A model generated the notes under the pieces. It had not been told where the DNA came from. It did no database searches and worked only from the letters and a program-made list of their open reading frames with translations. DNA of 64,000 bases, from NCBI RefSeq assembly GCF_031455195.1, contig NZ_JAVDSH010000002.1, forward strand, positions 744,001 to 808,000. Reading direction: 5' to 3'. Positions 33,259 through 41,339 of this stretch are shown piece by piece. The first letter of the stretch is position 1. The number at the start of each line of letters is the position of its first letter. The position numbers and the translations under genes are program-made. This stretch comes from Arthrobacter nitroguajacolicus_D. GTDB taxonomy: Bacteria > Actinomycetota > Actinomycetes > Actinomycetales > Micrococcaceae.

Positions 33259-33705
33259 CTAAGCCTCAATCCGTTGGTCGGCTGGTCCGCCTTGCCGACG
33301 CTTGTGGTTGTCAACGTAGCCACCGGCGACGAGGCCGGCCTGGCGTTCAAAGAAATTCCTCGACGCCGGGTCCCCGCTGCGAAGCAGGGACCACCCGGCG
33401 GCGATGCCGTAGACGGCGAAGAAGGGCAGGCCAAGGCAATACGCGTACTGGGTGCTGTGCCGCTCCTCGTGTCCCAGGAGGGTGGCGTCGCTGCCCGCCA
33501 TACCTTGGGGCGCCCGGAAAAGAATGACATTTCCCAGGGTGAACGCTCCCGCGTGGGGCAGTTTCCAGGGATACCCGGCGGCTATGACAAGGCCGCGCGG
33601 CCCTTGCGACCGGATGGAGCGGGACGCTACTGCCACCGCAAGTCCCAATGGCGTGGACAGGTTGATGACGTTTGCGATCTGCCTCAGGCGCTGCGCGGGA
33701 GTCAT
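33259..33705 (-). CDS. Small conserved protein with HExxH motif
   Basis: A 148-residue protein I cannot assign to a named family. It contains LLGHEERHSTQYAYCLGLPFF (HEERH at about residues 77-81), a match to the zinc-metalloprotease HExxH core. It is followed by a hydrophobic stretch PFFAVYGIAAGWSLL (about 92-106) and ASRNFFERQAGLVAGGY, where the Glu could be the third ligand. An N-terminal hydrophobic stretch (LGLAVAVAS) is also present. The protein is leaderless and heads a two-gene unit with the SIMPL gene. Protease activity is a hypothesis. Confidence 0.8.
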   Translation of the reverse strand: MTPAQRLRQIANVINLSTPLGLAVAVASRSIRSQGPRGLVIAAGYPWKLPHAGAFTLGNVILFRAPQGMAGSDATLLGHEERHSTQYAYCLGLPFFAVYGIAAGWSLLRSGDPASRNFFERQAGLVAGGYVDNHKRRQGGPADQRIEA

Positions 33706-33711
33706 GAAGCC

Positions 33712-33717
33712 ATGCTA
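33712..33717 (-). promoter_or_regulatory. Leaderless -10 element of the HExxH-SIMPL unit
   Basis: Minus-strand TAGCAT (33717-33712) ends 6 nt before the ATG at 33705. Confidence 0.55.
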
Positions 33718-33781
33718 GACCCATCGGACATGCGGAGGTTGCTCGGAACGCAGGCGTTAAATCAGGTCCGTGACGTTCAAC

Positions 33782-33834
33782 TAGACTGAAGGGTAGTGCC
33801 TGCCGTCCGCGGCGAGCACTGCCCTTTTCGTTTT
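33782..33834 (+). promoter_or_regulatory. pheST leader: -10 candidate and terminator-like hairpin
   Basis: TAGACT (33782-33787) is a -10 candidate. GGGTAGTGC (33791-33799) pairs with GCACTGCCC (33816-33824), with an inner GCCG/CGGC stem, and is followed by TTTTCGTTTT. As no plus-strand gene precedes it, this intrinsic-terminator shape suggests attenuation of pheST. I find no T-box features and no Phe-rich leader peptide before it. Confidence 0.5.
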
Positions 33835-33882
33835 CCAGGCCAGCATTGCCGGCCGCTCCCTACTCGTAGCTAAGAACAGTAG

Positions 33883-34944
33883 ATGACTGACACTTTGCCA
33901 GGCGCTGCCAGCCCGAATCCGCTGGATGAAGCCGCCATCACCGCTGCCGTCGAGGACGCGCTCGCTGCCATCGCAGCCGCTTCCTCCCTCGAAGAACTCA
34001 AGGCTGTCCGCCTCGCCCACACCGGTGAGAAGTCGCCCCTGAGCCTCGCCAACCGCGAAATCGGCGGCCTGGCCAAGGAACACAAGGCTGCGGCAGGCAA
34101 GCTCATGGGTTCCTCCCGCGGAAGGGTCAACCAGGCGCTCGCAGCCCGGACCGAGGTACTGGAAGCAGAGAACGACGCCCGCATCCTCGTCGAAGAAACC
34201 GTGGATGTCACCGCCGCGCCGCGTCGTCGCCGTGCCGGTGCCCGCCACCCCCTGTCCACCCTGCAGGACCGCGTTTCGGACATCTTCGTGGGCATGGGCT
34301 GGGAAATTGCCGAAGGCCCCGAGGTGGAGTCGGAGTGGTTCAACTTCGATGCCCTGAACTTCAAGCCGGACCACCCGGCCCGCGAAATGCAGGACACGTT
34401 CTTCGTGGAACCCCCCGAGGCGCACCTGCTCATGCGTACCCACACCTCGCCGGTGCAGGTCCGCTCCATGCTGGAACGCGAAGTGCCCATCTACGTGCTG
34501 TGCCCAGGCAAGGTATTCCGCACCGATGAACTCGATGCCACGCACACTCCCGTCTTCCACCAGTTCGAGGGCCTGGCGATTGACAAGAACCTCAGCATGG
34601 CGGACCTTCGCGGCACTTTGGAGCACTTCGCCCGGCAGATGTTCGGCGACGAAGCCTCCATCCGCCTGCGCCCCAACTACTTCCCGTTCACGGAGCCCTC
34701 AGCGGAACTCGACATCTGGCACCCGGGCGCCAAGGGCGGTCCGCGCTGGATCGAATGGGGCGGCTGCGGCATGGTCAACCCCAATGTCCTCCGGGCAGCC
34801 GGCATCGATCCGGACGTCTATTCAGGTTTTGCCTTCGGCATGGGCATTGAGCGGACCCTCATGTTCCGTAATGAGGTCGGCGACATGCGCGACATGATCG
34901 AAGGCGATGTACGTTTCAGCGAGCACTTCGGGATGGAGATCTAA
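33883..34944 (+). CDS. pheS: Phenylalanine-tRNA ligase alpha subunit
   Basis: A 353-residue class II synthetase subunit; with PheT it forms the alpha2-beta2 enzyme charging tRNA-Phe. The N-terminal coiled coil covers about residues 12-90. Class II motif 2 is VFRTDELDATHTPVFHQFEG (about 207-226), and motif 3 is GFAFGMGIERTLM (about 310). The stop is two bases before the pheT start. Confidence 0.96.
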   Translation: MTDTLPGAASPNPLDEAAITAAVEDALAAIAAASSLEELKAVRLAHTGEKSPLSLANREIGGLAKEHKAAAGKLMGSSRGRVNQALAARTEVLEAENDARILVEETVDVTAAPRRRRAGARHPLSTLQDRVSDIFVGMGWEIAEGPEVESEWFNFDALNFKPDHPAREMQDTFFVEPPEAHLLMRTHTSPVQVRSMLEREVPIYVLCPGKVFRTDELDATHTPVFHQFEGLAIDKNLSMADLRGTLEHFARQMFGDEASIRLRPNYFPFTEPSAELDIWHPGAKGGPRWIEWGGCGMVNPNVLRAAGIDPDVYSGFAFGMGIERTLMFRNEVGDMRDMIEGDVRFSEHFGMEI

Positions 34945-34946
34945 CA

Positions 34947-37490
34947 GTGCGTATCCCACTTTCCTGGCTGCGTGAATTCGCGCAGGTTCCGGCCGATGCA
35001 ACGGCCGAAGACGTCATGGCAGATCTGGTCAAGGTCGGCTTTGAAGAAGAAGAAGTCCACCGTCCCACGGACGAACTCAGCGGCCCGATCGTCGTAGGCC
35101 AGGTCCTGAGCCTGGTCAAGGAGCCGCAATCCAACGGCAAGACCATCAACTGGTGCCAGGTCCGCGTGGTTCCGGAGGGACAGGAGCAGACCCTCACCGG
35201 CGATGGCATCGACCCCTCCGGCGTGCAGGGCATCATCTGCGGCGCCCACAACTTTGTTGAGGGCGACAAAGTGGTTGTTACCCTGCCAGGTGCTGTCCTG
35301 CCCGGGAACTTCCGGATCTCAGCGCGCAAAACCTATGGTCACCTCTCTGCCGGCATGATTGCGTCGGTGCGCGAGCTGGGCATCGGCGACGACCATGACG
35401 GCATCCTGGTGCTTTCCCGCATTGGCCTGGACCCGGAAATCGGTACGGACGCCATGGAGCTGCTGGGCCTGTATGACCAGGCCGCGGAAATCAATGTCAC
35501 CCCGGACCGCGGTTATGCGTTCTCCATCCGTGGTGTTGCCCGCGAGTACGCGCACGCCACGGGAACCTCGTTCGTGGACCCGGCTTCAAAGGTCACCGCG
35601 CCGGCCACCCTCCAAGGCGGGTACGGCGTCAAGCTCAACGATGACGCCCCCATTTACGGTAAGCCGGGATGCGACCGCTTTGTGGCCCGCACGGTCCGGG
35701 GCGTGGATGCTTCGCGCCCCACCCCGCCGTGGATGTCCTCGCGCCTTCGCCTGGCCGGCATCCGCTCCATCTCGCTGCCTGTCGATATCTCCAACTACGT
35801 CATGCTGGAGCTCGGCCAGCCGAACCATTGCTACGACCTCGACAAGCTCTCGGGCGACATCGTGGTCCGCCGTGCCGTCACGGGGGAGAAGATCACCACC
35901 CTCGACGACAAAGAGCGCACGCTCGACGTCGAGGACCTGCTGATCACCGATGACTCAGGGGCCATTGGCATTGCCGGCGTCATGGGTGGCGCCCACACGG
36001 AGGTGTCGGACTCCACCACTAACATCCTGGTGGAAGCGGCGCACTTCGACGAAGTTTCCATTGCCCGGTCGCGTCGCCGCCACAAGTTGCCCTCCGAGGC
36101 CTCCAAACGGTTTGAACGAGGCGTTGACTGGCATGTGGCCAACGTCGCCGCGCAACGCGTAGTGGACCTCCTGGTGGAGCTTGCCGGTGGAACCGCCGAT
36201 GAGGCCGGGACCGACGTCGGTACCGCGCCGCATGCGGTGACCATCGAGTTGCCCGCAGAATTCGCCGCTGCCCGAATCGGCATCGACTTCACCGACCAGC
36301 AGATCACTTCTTCACTTGAAGACCTGGGCGCCGTAGTGGAGAAGACCGCCACCGGTTACCGGGTGACTGCTCCGAGCTGGCGCAATGACCTCGAAACCAA
36401 GGAAGACCTCTCCGAGGAAATCGCTCGTTTGGTGGGCTACGACAACATCCCGTCCACCCTCCCGGTGGCGCCTCCGGGCCGTGGCTTGAGCCGCAGCCAG
36501 CAGCAGAAGCGTCGTGTTGTCCAGGCGCTGGCGGACGCAGGGCTCACCGAGGTGCTGTCCTACCCGTTCGTTTCCAAGGCCGCCAACGACACCTTCGGTG
36601 TTGCGGAGGAAGGCGCGGAGCGTCCGGCACTGAAGCTGGCAAACCCGATCAGCGAGGAGAACGGCTACCTCCGTACCTCCATCCTGCCCGGCCTCATTGA
36701 GGTAGCCCGCCGCAACCACTCGCGCGGCTTCCGTGACCTTGCACTGTACGAAGCAGGTTCGGTCTTCCTCCCGGGTGAAAAGCTCGGCACGGAGTCCATC
36801 CCGCCGCTGGGTGTCAAGCCTTCCGATGAGGTTCTGGATGCGCTGTACGACGGCGTCCCGCCCCAGCCGCTGCACGTTGGCGCTGTCCTTACGGGTCATG
36901 ACTCGCCGGCTGCCGCAACGCACCAGCCCCGCGCCTGGGACTGGGCTGACGCTTTGGATATTGCCCGCCTCATTTCCGACGTTCTTGGCGTTGAACTGGT
37001 CGTCAGCCAGGGTAGCCACCAGGCGTTCCACCCGGGGCGTGCCGCGGAACTCTCCCTGCGCAACGGCGATGTGGTGGGTTACGCCGGCGAGCTCCACCCG
37101 AAGCTTCTGGCAGCACACGACATGCCCGCCCGGTCTGTGGCGCTGGAAGTCAATGTTGAGGCATTGTTCGAAGCCGCTGCCGACGTGATTGTCGCTAAGC
37201 ACATTTCCGGGTTCCCTGTTGCGACGCAGGACGTTGCGCTGGTGGTTCCGCAGGATGTGCCGGCCGACCAGGTTCTGGCTGCCCTTCGCGAAGGTGCCGG
37301 CGAACTTCTCGAAGACGTCGCGCTGTTCGATGTCTACGCGGGGCCCGGTATCGACGAAGGCAAGAAATCGCTGGCCTTCGGCCTGCGTTTCCGCGCCGAT
37401 GACCGCACGCTGACGGCTGATGAGGCTTCCGAAGCCCGCGCAGCAGCCGTCGCAGTCGCCGCAGAGCGTTTCGGAGCAGTCCAACGCTGA
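34947..37490 (+). CDS. pheT: Phenylalanine-tRNA ligase beta subunit
   Basis: The 847-residue beta subunit has, in order, a tRNA-binding OB domain (about 40-155), B3/B4 editing domain (about 215-380), B5 domain (about 405-480), catalytic-like core, and C-terminal anticodon-binding FDX-ACB domain (from about 750, PVATQDVALVVPQDVPADQV). The GTG start follows the pheS stop directly. A strong terminator follows. Confidence 0.96.
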   Translation: MRIPLSWLREFAQVPADATAEDVMADLVKVGFEEEEVHRPTDELSGPIVVGQVLSLVKEPQSNGKTINWCQVRVVPEGQEQTLTGDGIDPSGVQGIICGAHNFVEGDKVVVTLPGAVLPGNFRISARKTYGHLSAGMIASVRELGIGDDHDGILVLSRIGLDPEIGTDAMELLGLYDQAAEINVTPDRGYAFSIRGVAREYAHATGTSFVDPASKVTAPATLQGGYGVKLNDDAPIYGKPGCDRFVARTVRGVDASRPTPPWMSSRLRLAGIRSISLPVDISNYVMLELGQPNHCYDLDKLSGDIVVRRAVTGEKITTLDDKERTLDVEDLLITDDSGAIGIAGVMGGAHTEVSDSTTNILVEAAHFDEVSIARSRRRHKLPSEASKRFERGVDWHVANVAAQRVVDLLVELAGGTADEAGTDVGTAPHAVTIELPAEFAAARIGIDFTDQQITSSLEDLGAVVEKTATGYRVTAPSWRNDLETKEDLSEEIARLVGYDNIPSTLPVAPPGRGLSRSQQQKRRVVQALADAGLTEVLSYPFVSKAANDTFGVAEEGAERPALKLANPISEENGYLRTSILPGLIEVARRNHSRGFRDLALYEAGSVFLPGEKLGTESIPPLGVKPSDEVLDALYDGVPPQPLHVGAVLTGHDSPAAATHQPRAWDWADALDIARLISDVLGVELVVSQGSHQAFHPGRAAELSLRNGDVVGYAGELHPKLLAAHDMPARSVALEVNVEALFEAAADVIVAKHISGFPVATQDVALVVPQDVPADQVLAALREGAGELLEDVALFDVYAGPGIDEGKKSLAFGLRFRADDRTLTADEASEARAAAVAVAAERFGAVQR

Positions 37491-37508
37491 TCTCCCTGAC
37501 GCTCGTTG

Positions 37509-37554
37509 AAAATCCCCGGAACCTCCCTTGGTTCCGGGGATTTTCGTTTTTATT
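37509..37554 (+). terminator. Intrinsic terminator after pheT
   Basis: AAAATCCCCGGAACC (37509-37523) pairs perfectly with 37530-37544 around six bases, followed by CGTTTTTATT. Confidence 0.92.
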
Positions 37555-37574
37555 GAGATTGCACTCCCAGCATC

Positions 37575-37612
37575 TTGACAGAGTATTCACGCATGTATGA
37601 CAGTTTTGTCAT
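37575..37612 (+). promoter_or_regulatory. Promoter/operator region of the secreted protease
   Basis: TTGACA (37575-37580) is a -35 candidate and TATGAC (37596-37601) a weak -10 with 15-bp spacing. A perfect palindrome ATGACA-GTTT-TGTCAT (37597-37612) overlaps it and could be an operator. Confidence 0.4.
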
Positions 37613-37680
37613 GCACATGTGAAACGTGTGTATCACATCCCTCGTACGGTTCGGTGAGAGCCGTCCCTTGAAAGGTACCC

Positions 37681-38547
37681 ATGAAAAAGCAGAACGTTGC
37701 TTTGCTTGTCGGGGCTGCAGTTATGGCTTTGACGTCCTCGCTTGGTGGAGCTGCGACAGCGTCAGAGTCGATGCCGCAAGCAGCCTCCGCCGAGGTCCAG
37801 CCTGTATCCCACACTGTGGACACGTCGCAGACGAGCGGTTCCGCCGCATCGCCACTCGCCGACAAATACACGATTGCTGCACCGTCCAAGACTGGCGGTG
37901 CCTCCACGGACTCAGTCATCGGCGCCGACGGCCGGGTTCGAATCACCAACACGACAGCAGCCCCCAACCGCTCGATCGTTCAGATCGAGTTCAATGGCGG
38001 CTACATCTGTTCCGGTGCCCTGATCTCCGATGACACCGTCCTGACAGCAGGACACTGCGTCCACGAGGGCGGCACGGGTTCCACTGCTGATTACTCCTGG
38101 GGGGTCAAAGTGGCACCTGGCCGGAATGGATCTACGGCTCCGTACGGAACCTGTGGCGCTACCCAACTCCTCACGGACCAGCGTTGGATCGACTCGGCCA
38201 ACACCAACGCCGATTGGGGTGTCATCAAGCTCGACTGCACCATCGGCAACACCACCGGGTGGCTTAACTACGCTGGCACCACCGCCAGCCTGAACGGAAC
38301 CAGCGCAACCGTCCGCGGCTACCCGGGGGACAAGGCATTTGGAACCATGTGGTCCATGACAGGCGCCATTGAGAGCACCTCAACCGAAAAGGTCTACTAC
38401 AAGATGGACACTTTCGGAGGCCAGAGCGGAGCGCCTGTGTACAACAGCTCCAACACCATTGTTGCCATCCACACCAACGGCGGCAGTTCAAACTCGGGTA
38501 CCCGCATCACCCCGACCCTGGCCAACTACCTCACCTCGGTGAAGTAG
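37681..38547 (+). CDS. Secreted trypsin-like serine protease
   Basis: A 288-residue exported S1/V8-type endopeptidase. The signal peptide is MKKQNVALLVGAAVMALTSS to about GGAATASES, followed by a propeptide to about residue 85. The catalytic triad is visible: His in TAGHCVHE (about 122), Asp in ADWGVIKLD (about 178), and Ser in FGGQSGAPVYN (about 245). The sequence is closest in style to glutamyl endopeptidases of actinobacteria and bacilli, but the specificity is not certain. AAAGG precedes the ATG. It is a monocistronic unit with a hairpin downstream. Confidence 0.9.
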   Translation: MKKQNVALLVGAAVMALTSSLGGAATASESMPQAASAEVQPVSHTVDTSQTSGSAASPLADKYTIAAPSKTGGASTDSVIGADGRVRITNTTAAPNRSIVQIEFNGGYICSGALISDDTVLTAGHCVHEGGTGSTADYSWGVKVAPGRNGSTAPYGTCGATQLLTDQRWIDSANTNADWGVIKLDCTIGNTTGWLNYAGTTASLNGTSATVRGYPGDKAFGTMWSMTGAIESTSTEKVYYKMDTFGGQSGAPVYNSSNTIVAIHTNGGSSNSGTRITPTLANYLTSVK

Positions 38548-38570
38548 CCCGGGTGGGTTAATCTGCATCT

Positions 38571-38607
38571 GTGTTCCCCGCAGCGTGGTCCTGGCTGCGG
38601 GGAACAC
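38571..38607 (+). terminator. Hairpin after the protease gene
   Basis: GTGTTCCCCGCAGC (38571-38584) pairs perfectly with 38594-38607 around nine bases. No T tract follows. Confidence 0.65.
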
Positions 38608-38658
38608 TGCTGTCCGGACTAACGAAGCCGTGGAAGCGAAGGCTCGGCGGGCGGGCCG

Positions 38659-39645
38659 CTACGGGGACTCGACGGGGTGTTGTGAGAAACGCGCGGCTCG
38701 GGCGTCGAGCTCATGTCCTTGGCGTTGGGTCAGGGTGGCGTAGAGCTCTGGTCGGCGGCCCCGTATCCATCGGCGGCCGGTTGAAAGAGGCACAAGGCCG
38801 AGGTCCAGATCGGCGGTAACGATCGCTTCGCCTGCGATCCAGGTTTCGGCGATGATCGCGCCATAAGGGTCGATGATCATTGCGTTACCCGTGCGGATCT
38901 CGTCATCGTCTGGGCCCACGCCGTTGCTGAAGACGATGAAGAGGCCGTTGTCGTGGGCGCGGGAGGGCAACCAGCGCATCAGCCATTCGCGTCCGTGGGG
39001 TCCGCGGAATGCCGCCTCAAGTGCTGCGGGATCTGCTGCCCGGTTTTCCCACAGCCCGACGGGGATCGGTTTCATTCCCCGTGGGCTCCGTGAGTTGGTG
39101 CCGCCGGTTTGGTGGGGGGCCAGGAGAACTGTTGCACCCAGGAGGGCTGTCGCCCGGACGTTTTCGACGAGGTTGTTGTCCCAGCAGATCAGGATTCCGA
39201 TCTTGATGCCCCAAGGGGTGTCGAAGACAGTGAATTGTGAGCCGCTTTCGATGGACTCGTGTTCGAAGGCATGGATTTTCCGGTGCGTGTGGAGGGCGCC
39301 GTCGGGAAGGCATACCGTATAGGAGTTGAATAGTCGGCCGTCGCCGTCCACCTCGAGGTAGCCGACGCCGATGCCGATGCCCAGCTCAAGGGCGAGGTCC
39401 CGGACGGCGTGGATGCTCGGGCCGCCCTCAGCCTCGGCAAGCCCCGCCAAGCGTTTCGGCGTGTGCCTTCGAAGGTGCCAGTAGCCGATCAGGCACATTT
39501 CGGGGAAGGCGATCAATTGTGTTCCCGCGGTTGCAGCAGCGGTCGCCAGCCGGCGGATGGTCTCGAGGTTAAGGTCCGGGCGGTCCGGTACCGCTTCGAA
39601 CTGCACAGCTGAGGCGCGAAGTGTGGGCTGTGAATCATGGGGCAT
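38659..39645 (-). CDS. Nitrilase-superfamily carbon-nitrogen hydrolase
   Basis: A 328-residue enzyme with the Glu-Lys-Cys triad: Glu in AFPEMCLIGYW (about residue 47), Lys in THRKIHAFE (about 120), and Cys in IGILICWDNN (about 155). It probably hydrolyses a carbamoyl, amide or nitrile substrate, which I cannot identify. Start: the ATG at 39645 follows AAGGAG by five bases. It is divergent from a LysR regulator that likely controls it. Confidence 0.9.
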   Translation of the reverse strand: MPHDSQPTLRASAVQFEAVPDRPDLNLETIRRLATAAATAGTQLIAFPEMCLIGYWHLRRHTPKRLAGLAEAEGGPSIHAVRDLALELGIGIGVGYLEVDGDGRLFNSYTVCLPDGALHTHRKIHAFEHESIESGSQFTVFDTPWGIKIGILICWDNNLVENVRATALLGATVLLAPHQTGGTNSRSPRGMKPIPVGLWENRAADPAALEAAFRGPHGREWLMRWLPSRAHDNGLFIVFSNGVGPDDDEIRTGNAMIIDPYGAIIAETWIAGEAIVTADLDLGLVPLSTGRRWIRGRRPELYATLTQRQGHELDARAARFSQHPVESP

Positions 39646-39722
39646 TGGTTCTCCTTGGTAGTGACCTCTCCCATGCTTGTTCCGGAAAATCATTCTGTCC
39701 AATGAATATTTGTGTCAGATTG

Positions 39723-39745
39723 ATTCCTTGTAGGAATGAAATTCC
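39723..39745. promoter_or_regulatory. LysR-type operator between nitrilase and lysR genes
   Basis: ATTCC-TTGTA-GGAAT is a perfect dyad fitting the LysR T-N11-A rule. A third arm follows at once (GGAAT-GAA-ATTCC), giving three alternating half-sites in 23 bp. Confidence 0.65.
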
Positions 39746-39798
39746 TCGGTGGCGGGGAGCCTCAGCAACGTGTGTGTGATCGGGCATGGTCCTCTCGA

Positions 39799-39804
39799 TA
39801 GTGT
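39799..39804 (+). promoter_or_regulatory. Leaderless -10 element of the lysR gene
   Basis: TAGTGT ends 6 nt before the ATG at 39811. Confidence 0.55.
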
Positions 39805-39810
39805 TAGGAA

Positions 39811-40692
39811 ATGGAACTACGCCTTTTGCGGTCGTTTATCGCGGTTGCCATGAACCAGAACTTCGGAGCTGCTGCCAAGGCGCTGTCAACAACCCAGTCC
39901 GCCCTGACCAAGCAGATCCAGGTATTGGAACGGCAGACCGCAAGCACGCTGTTCACGCGTGGGCGCCACGGGGCAGCACTGACACCCGCGGGAGAGGCGT
40001 TGCTCGTAGACGCGGTCGACCTTGTGCGCAGGGCAGATGCCTTGGCCCAGCGTATGGAGCGGGTGGCAGCAGGCGTGGAAGGCGTGCTCAACGTGGGGTT
40101 TGGGATGTCGGCGATCGATGTAGCCCCGCGGGCTGTCGCTGCCTTCCGCGCGAGTCACCCCGGGATCGACATCAAGCTCGAAGATATGTCCTCCGCCGGG
40201 CAGTTTGCCGCACTCCGCGACGGCACGCTAAGCGTGGGATTCGTTCGCATGCCTGTTCCGCAGGACATTGCCGCGCAGGTCATTCGGCGCGATCAGCTGG
40301 CACTCGCCATCCCTGCCGGTGAGACGGTTCCCGAGCCTGGCCGGAATGGCCTGCGGGCATGGCTCCAAAACCAGGCTTTGGTCCGCCTCGTCCCGGCCCG
40401 CGGACCGGGCCTGGCCGCGCAAACAAACGAGCTGTTCCTGGACCTGAAATGCAGCCCGACGACGGTCTACGAAACGTCGGACCTGCTGACTGTAGTGGCA
40501 CTCGTAGCCGCGGGAGCGGGCTCGGCCGTGGTCCCCGCCAGCGCCTCAGCTATCCTCCCCGACGGCGTGCAACTTATCGCGATCGACCTGGAGTCCGCGG
40601 TCTGGGACATAGGAGTTGCCTGGCTTCGCGAGAGCGCCAACCCGTTGCTTCCCTTGTTCCTTGGAGCAATCGAGAGCCGAGCGAGGGCATGA
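39811..40692 (+). CDS. LysR-family transcriptional regulator
   Basis: A 293-residue regulator with a standard N-terminal winged helix (MELRLLRSFIAVAMNQNFGA, then KALSTTQSALTKQIQVLER, about residues 1-45) and a C-terminal periplasmic-binding-like effector domain from about 88. It is divergent from the nitrilase, with a T-N11-A dyad between them, so the nitrilase substrate is a plausible effector (inference). Its stop overlaps the ATG of the PPTase gene (ATGA), so the two are co-translated, although a functional link is not obvious. Confidence 0.92.
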   Translation: MELRLLRSFIAVAMNQNFGAAAKALSTTQSALTKQIQVLERQTASTLFTRGRHGAALTPAGEALLVDAVDLVRRADALAQRMERVAAGVEGVLNVGFGMSAIDVAPRAVAAFRASHPGIDIKLEDMSSAGQFAALRDGTLSVGFVRMPVPQDIAAQVIRRDQLALAIPAGETVPEPGRNGLRAWLQNQALVRLVPARGPGLAAQTNELFLDLKCSPTTVYETSDLLTVVALVAAGAGSAVVPASASAILPDGVQLIAIDLESAVWDIGVAWLRESANPLLPLFLGAIESRARA

Positions 40693-41339
40693 CGAACAGT
40701 CTTGTGCTTGAGTTGCATCAGCTCGAGGTCCAGCTGGTCCCGGACGAGCAATTACGGCTCATGGGGCAACCTGCCAAGCGCCGTGCAGCCAGGTTCGCCA
40801 GTGCCCAAGACCGGGACGCATTTGTGGCAGGCCGGCTCGCCCTCCAACAGTTCGCTGCTGCGCTCCTCGACGTGAAACCCCACCAGCTGCTGCCCGACTA
40901 TCGTTGCCCTCTGTGCGGCCCCGGACAGGACCACGGCCGCCCCGGGTTCACGCTCGACGGCGGCCCCGCACCTATCGCGCTCAGCGCGTCCCGGGCGTCG
41001 GGCTGGGTGCTGCTGGCCGGCGTCGTGCATCCACAAGGAGGCCTACGGCTGGGAGTGGACCTTGAAGCAACAGACCGGGCAGCGTTCGCGGGTTTCGACG
41101 ACGTCGTCCTGACCAGGAATGAGAAGCGCTACCTGGCGTCAACCCCCGAGACGCTGCGCGACGAGCAGCGGACCCGCCTCTGGGCGCGCAAGGAGGCGTG
41201 GCTGAAGATGACCGGTGAGGGCCTGCGACGCGATCCCAGCGACCTGGATGTGCTGGGGCGCCACGGTGTGCAGGACCTGGACACTGTAGGCGGACGGGCA
41301 CTGCCGGAAGGCCTCGTAGCCGCCTTGGCCGTCGGCTAA
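40689..41339 (+). CDS. Sfp-type 4'-phosphopantetheinyl transferase
   Basis: A 216-residue enzyme that moves phosphopantetheine from CoA to a serine of carrier domains. The Mg/CoA motif is LGVDLEATDR (about residues 118-127) and the second motif is WARKEAWLKMTGEGL (about 161-175). The YRCPLCGPGQDHGRP stretch (about 74) matches the substrate-binding loop of this group. Its stop overlaps the stop of the convergent M1 peptidase. The adjacent carrier-domain protein encoded at 42692-46648 is the obvious client in this window (inference). Confidence 0.9.
   Translation: MTNSLVLELHQLEVQLVPDEQLRLMGQPAKRRAARFASAQDRDAFVAGRLALQQFAAALLDVKPHQLLPDYRCPLCGPGQDHGRPGFTLDGGPAPIALSASRASGWVLLAGVVHPQGGLRLGVDLEATDRAAFAGFDDVVLTRNEKRYLASTPETLRDEQRTRLWARKEAWLKMTGEGLRRDPSDLDVLGRHGVQDLDTVGGRALPEGLVAALAVG

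Noticed and set aside
33730..33789. 19-codon leader peptide before pheST
   Set aside because: It contains no Phe codons and ends before the hairpin, so it does not fit classical attenuation.
33706..33882. T-box riboswitch for pheST
   Set aside because: No T-box consensus or specifier stem can be recognised; only a terminator-like hairpin is present.
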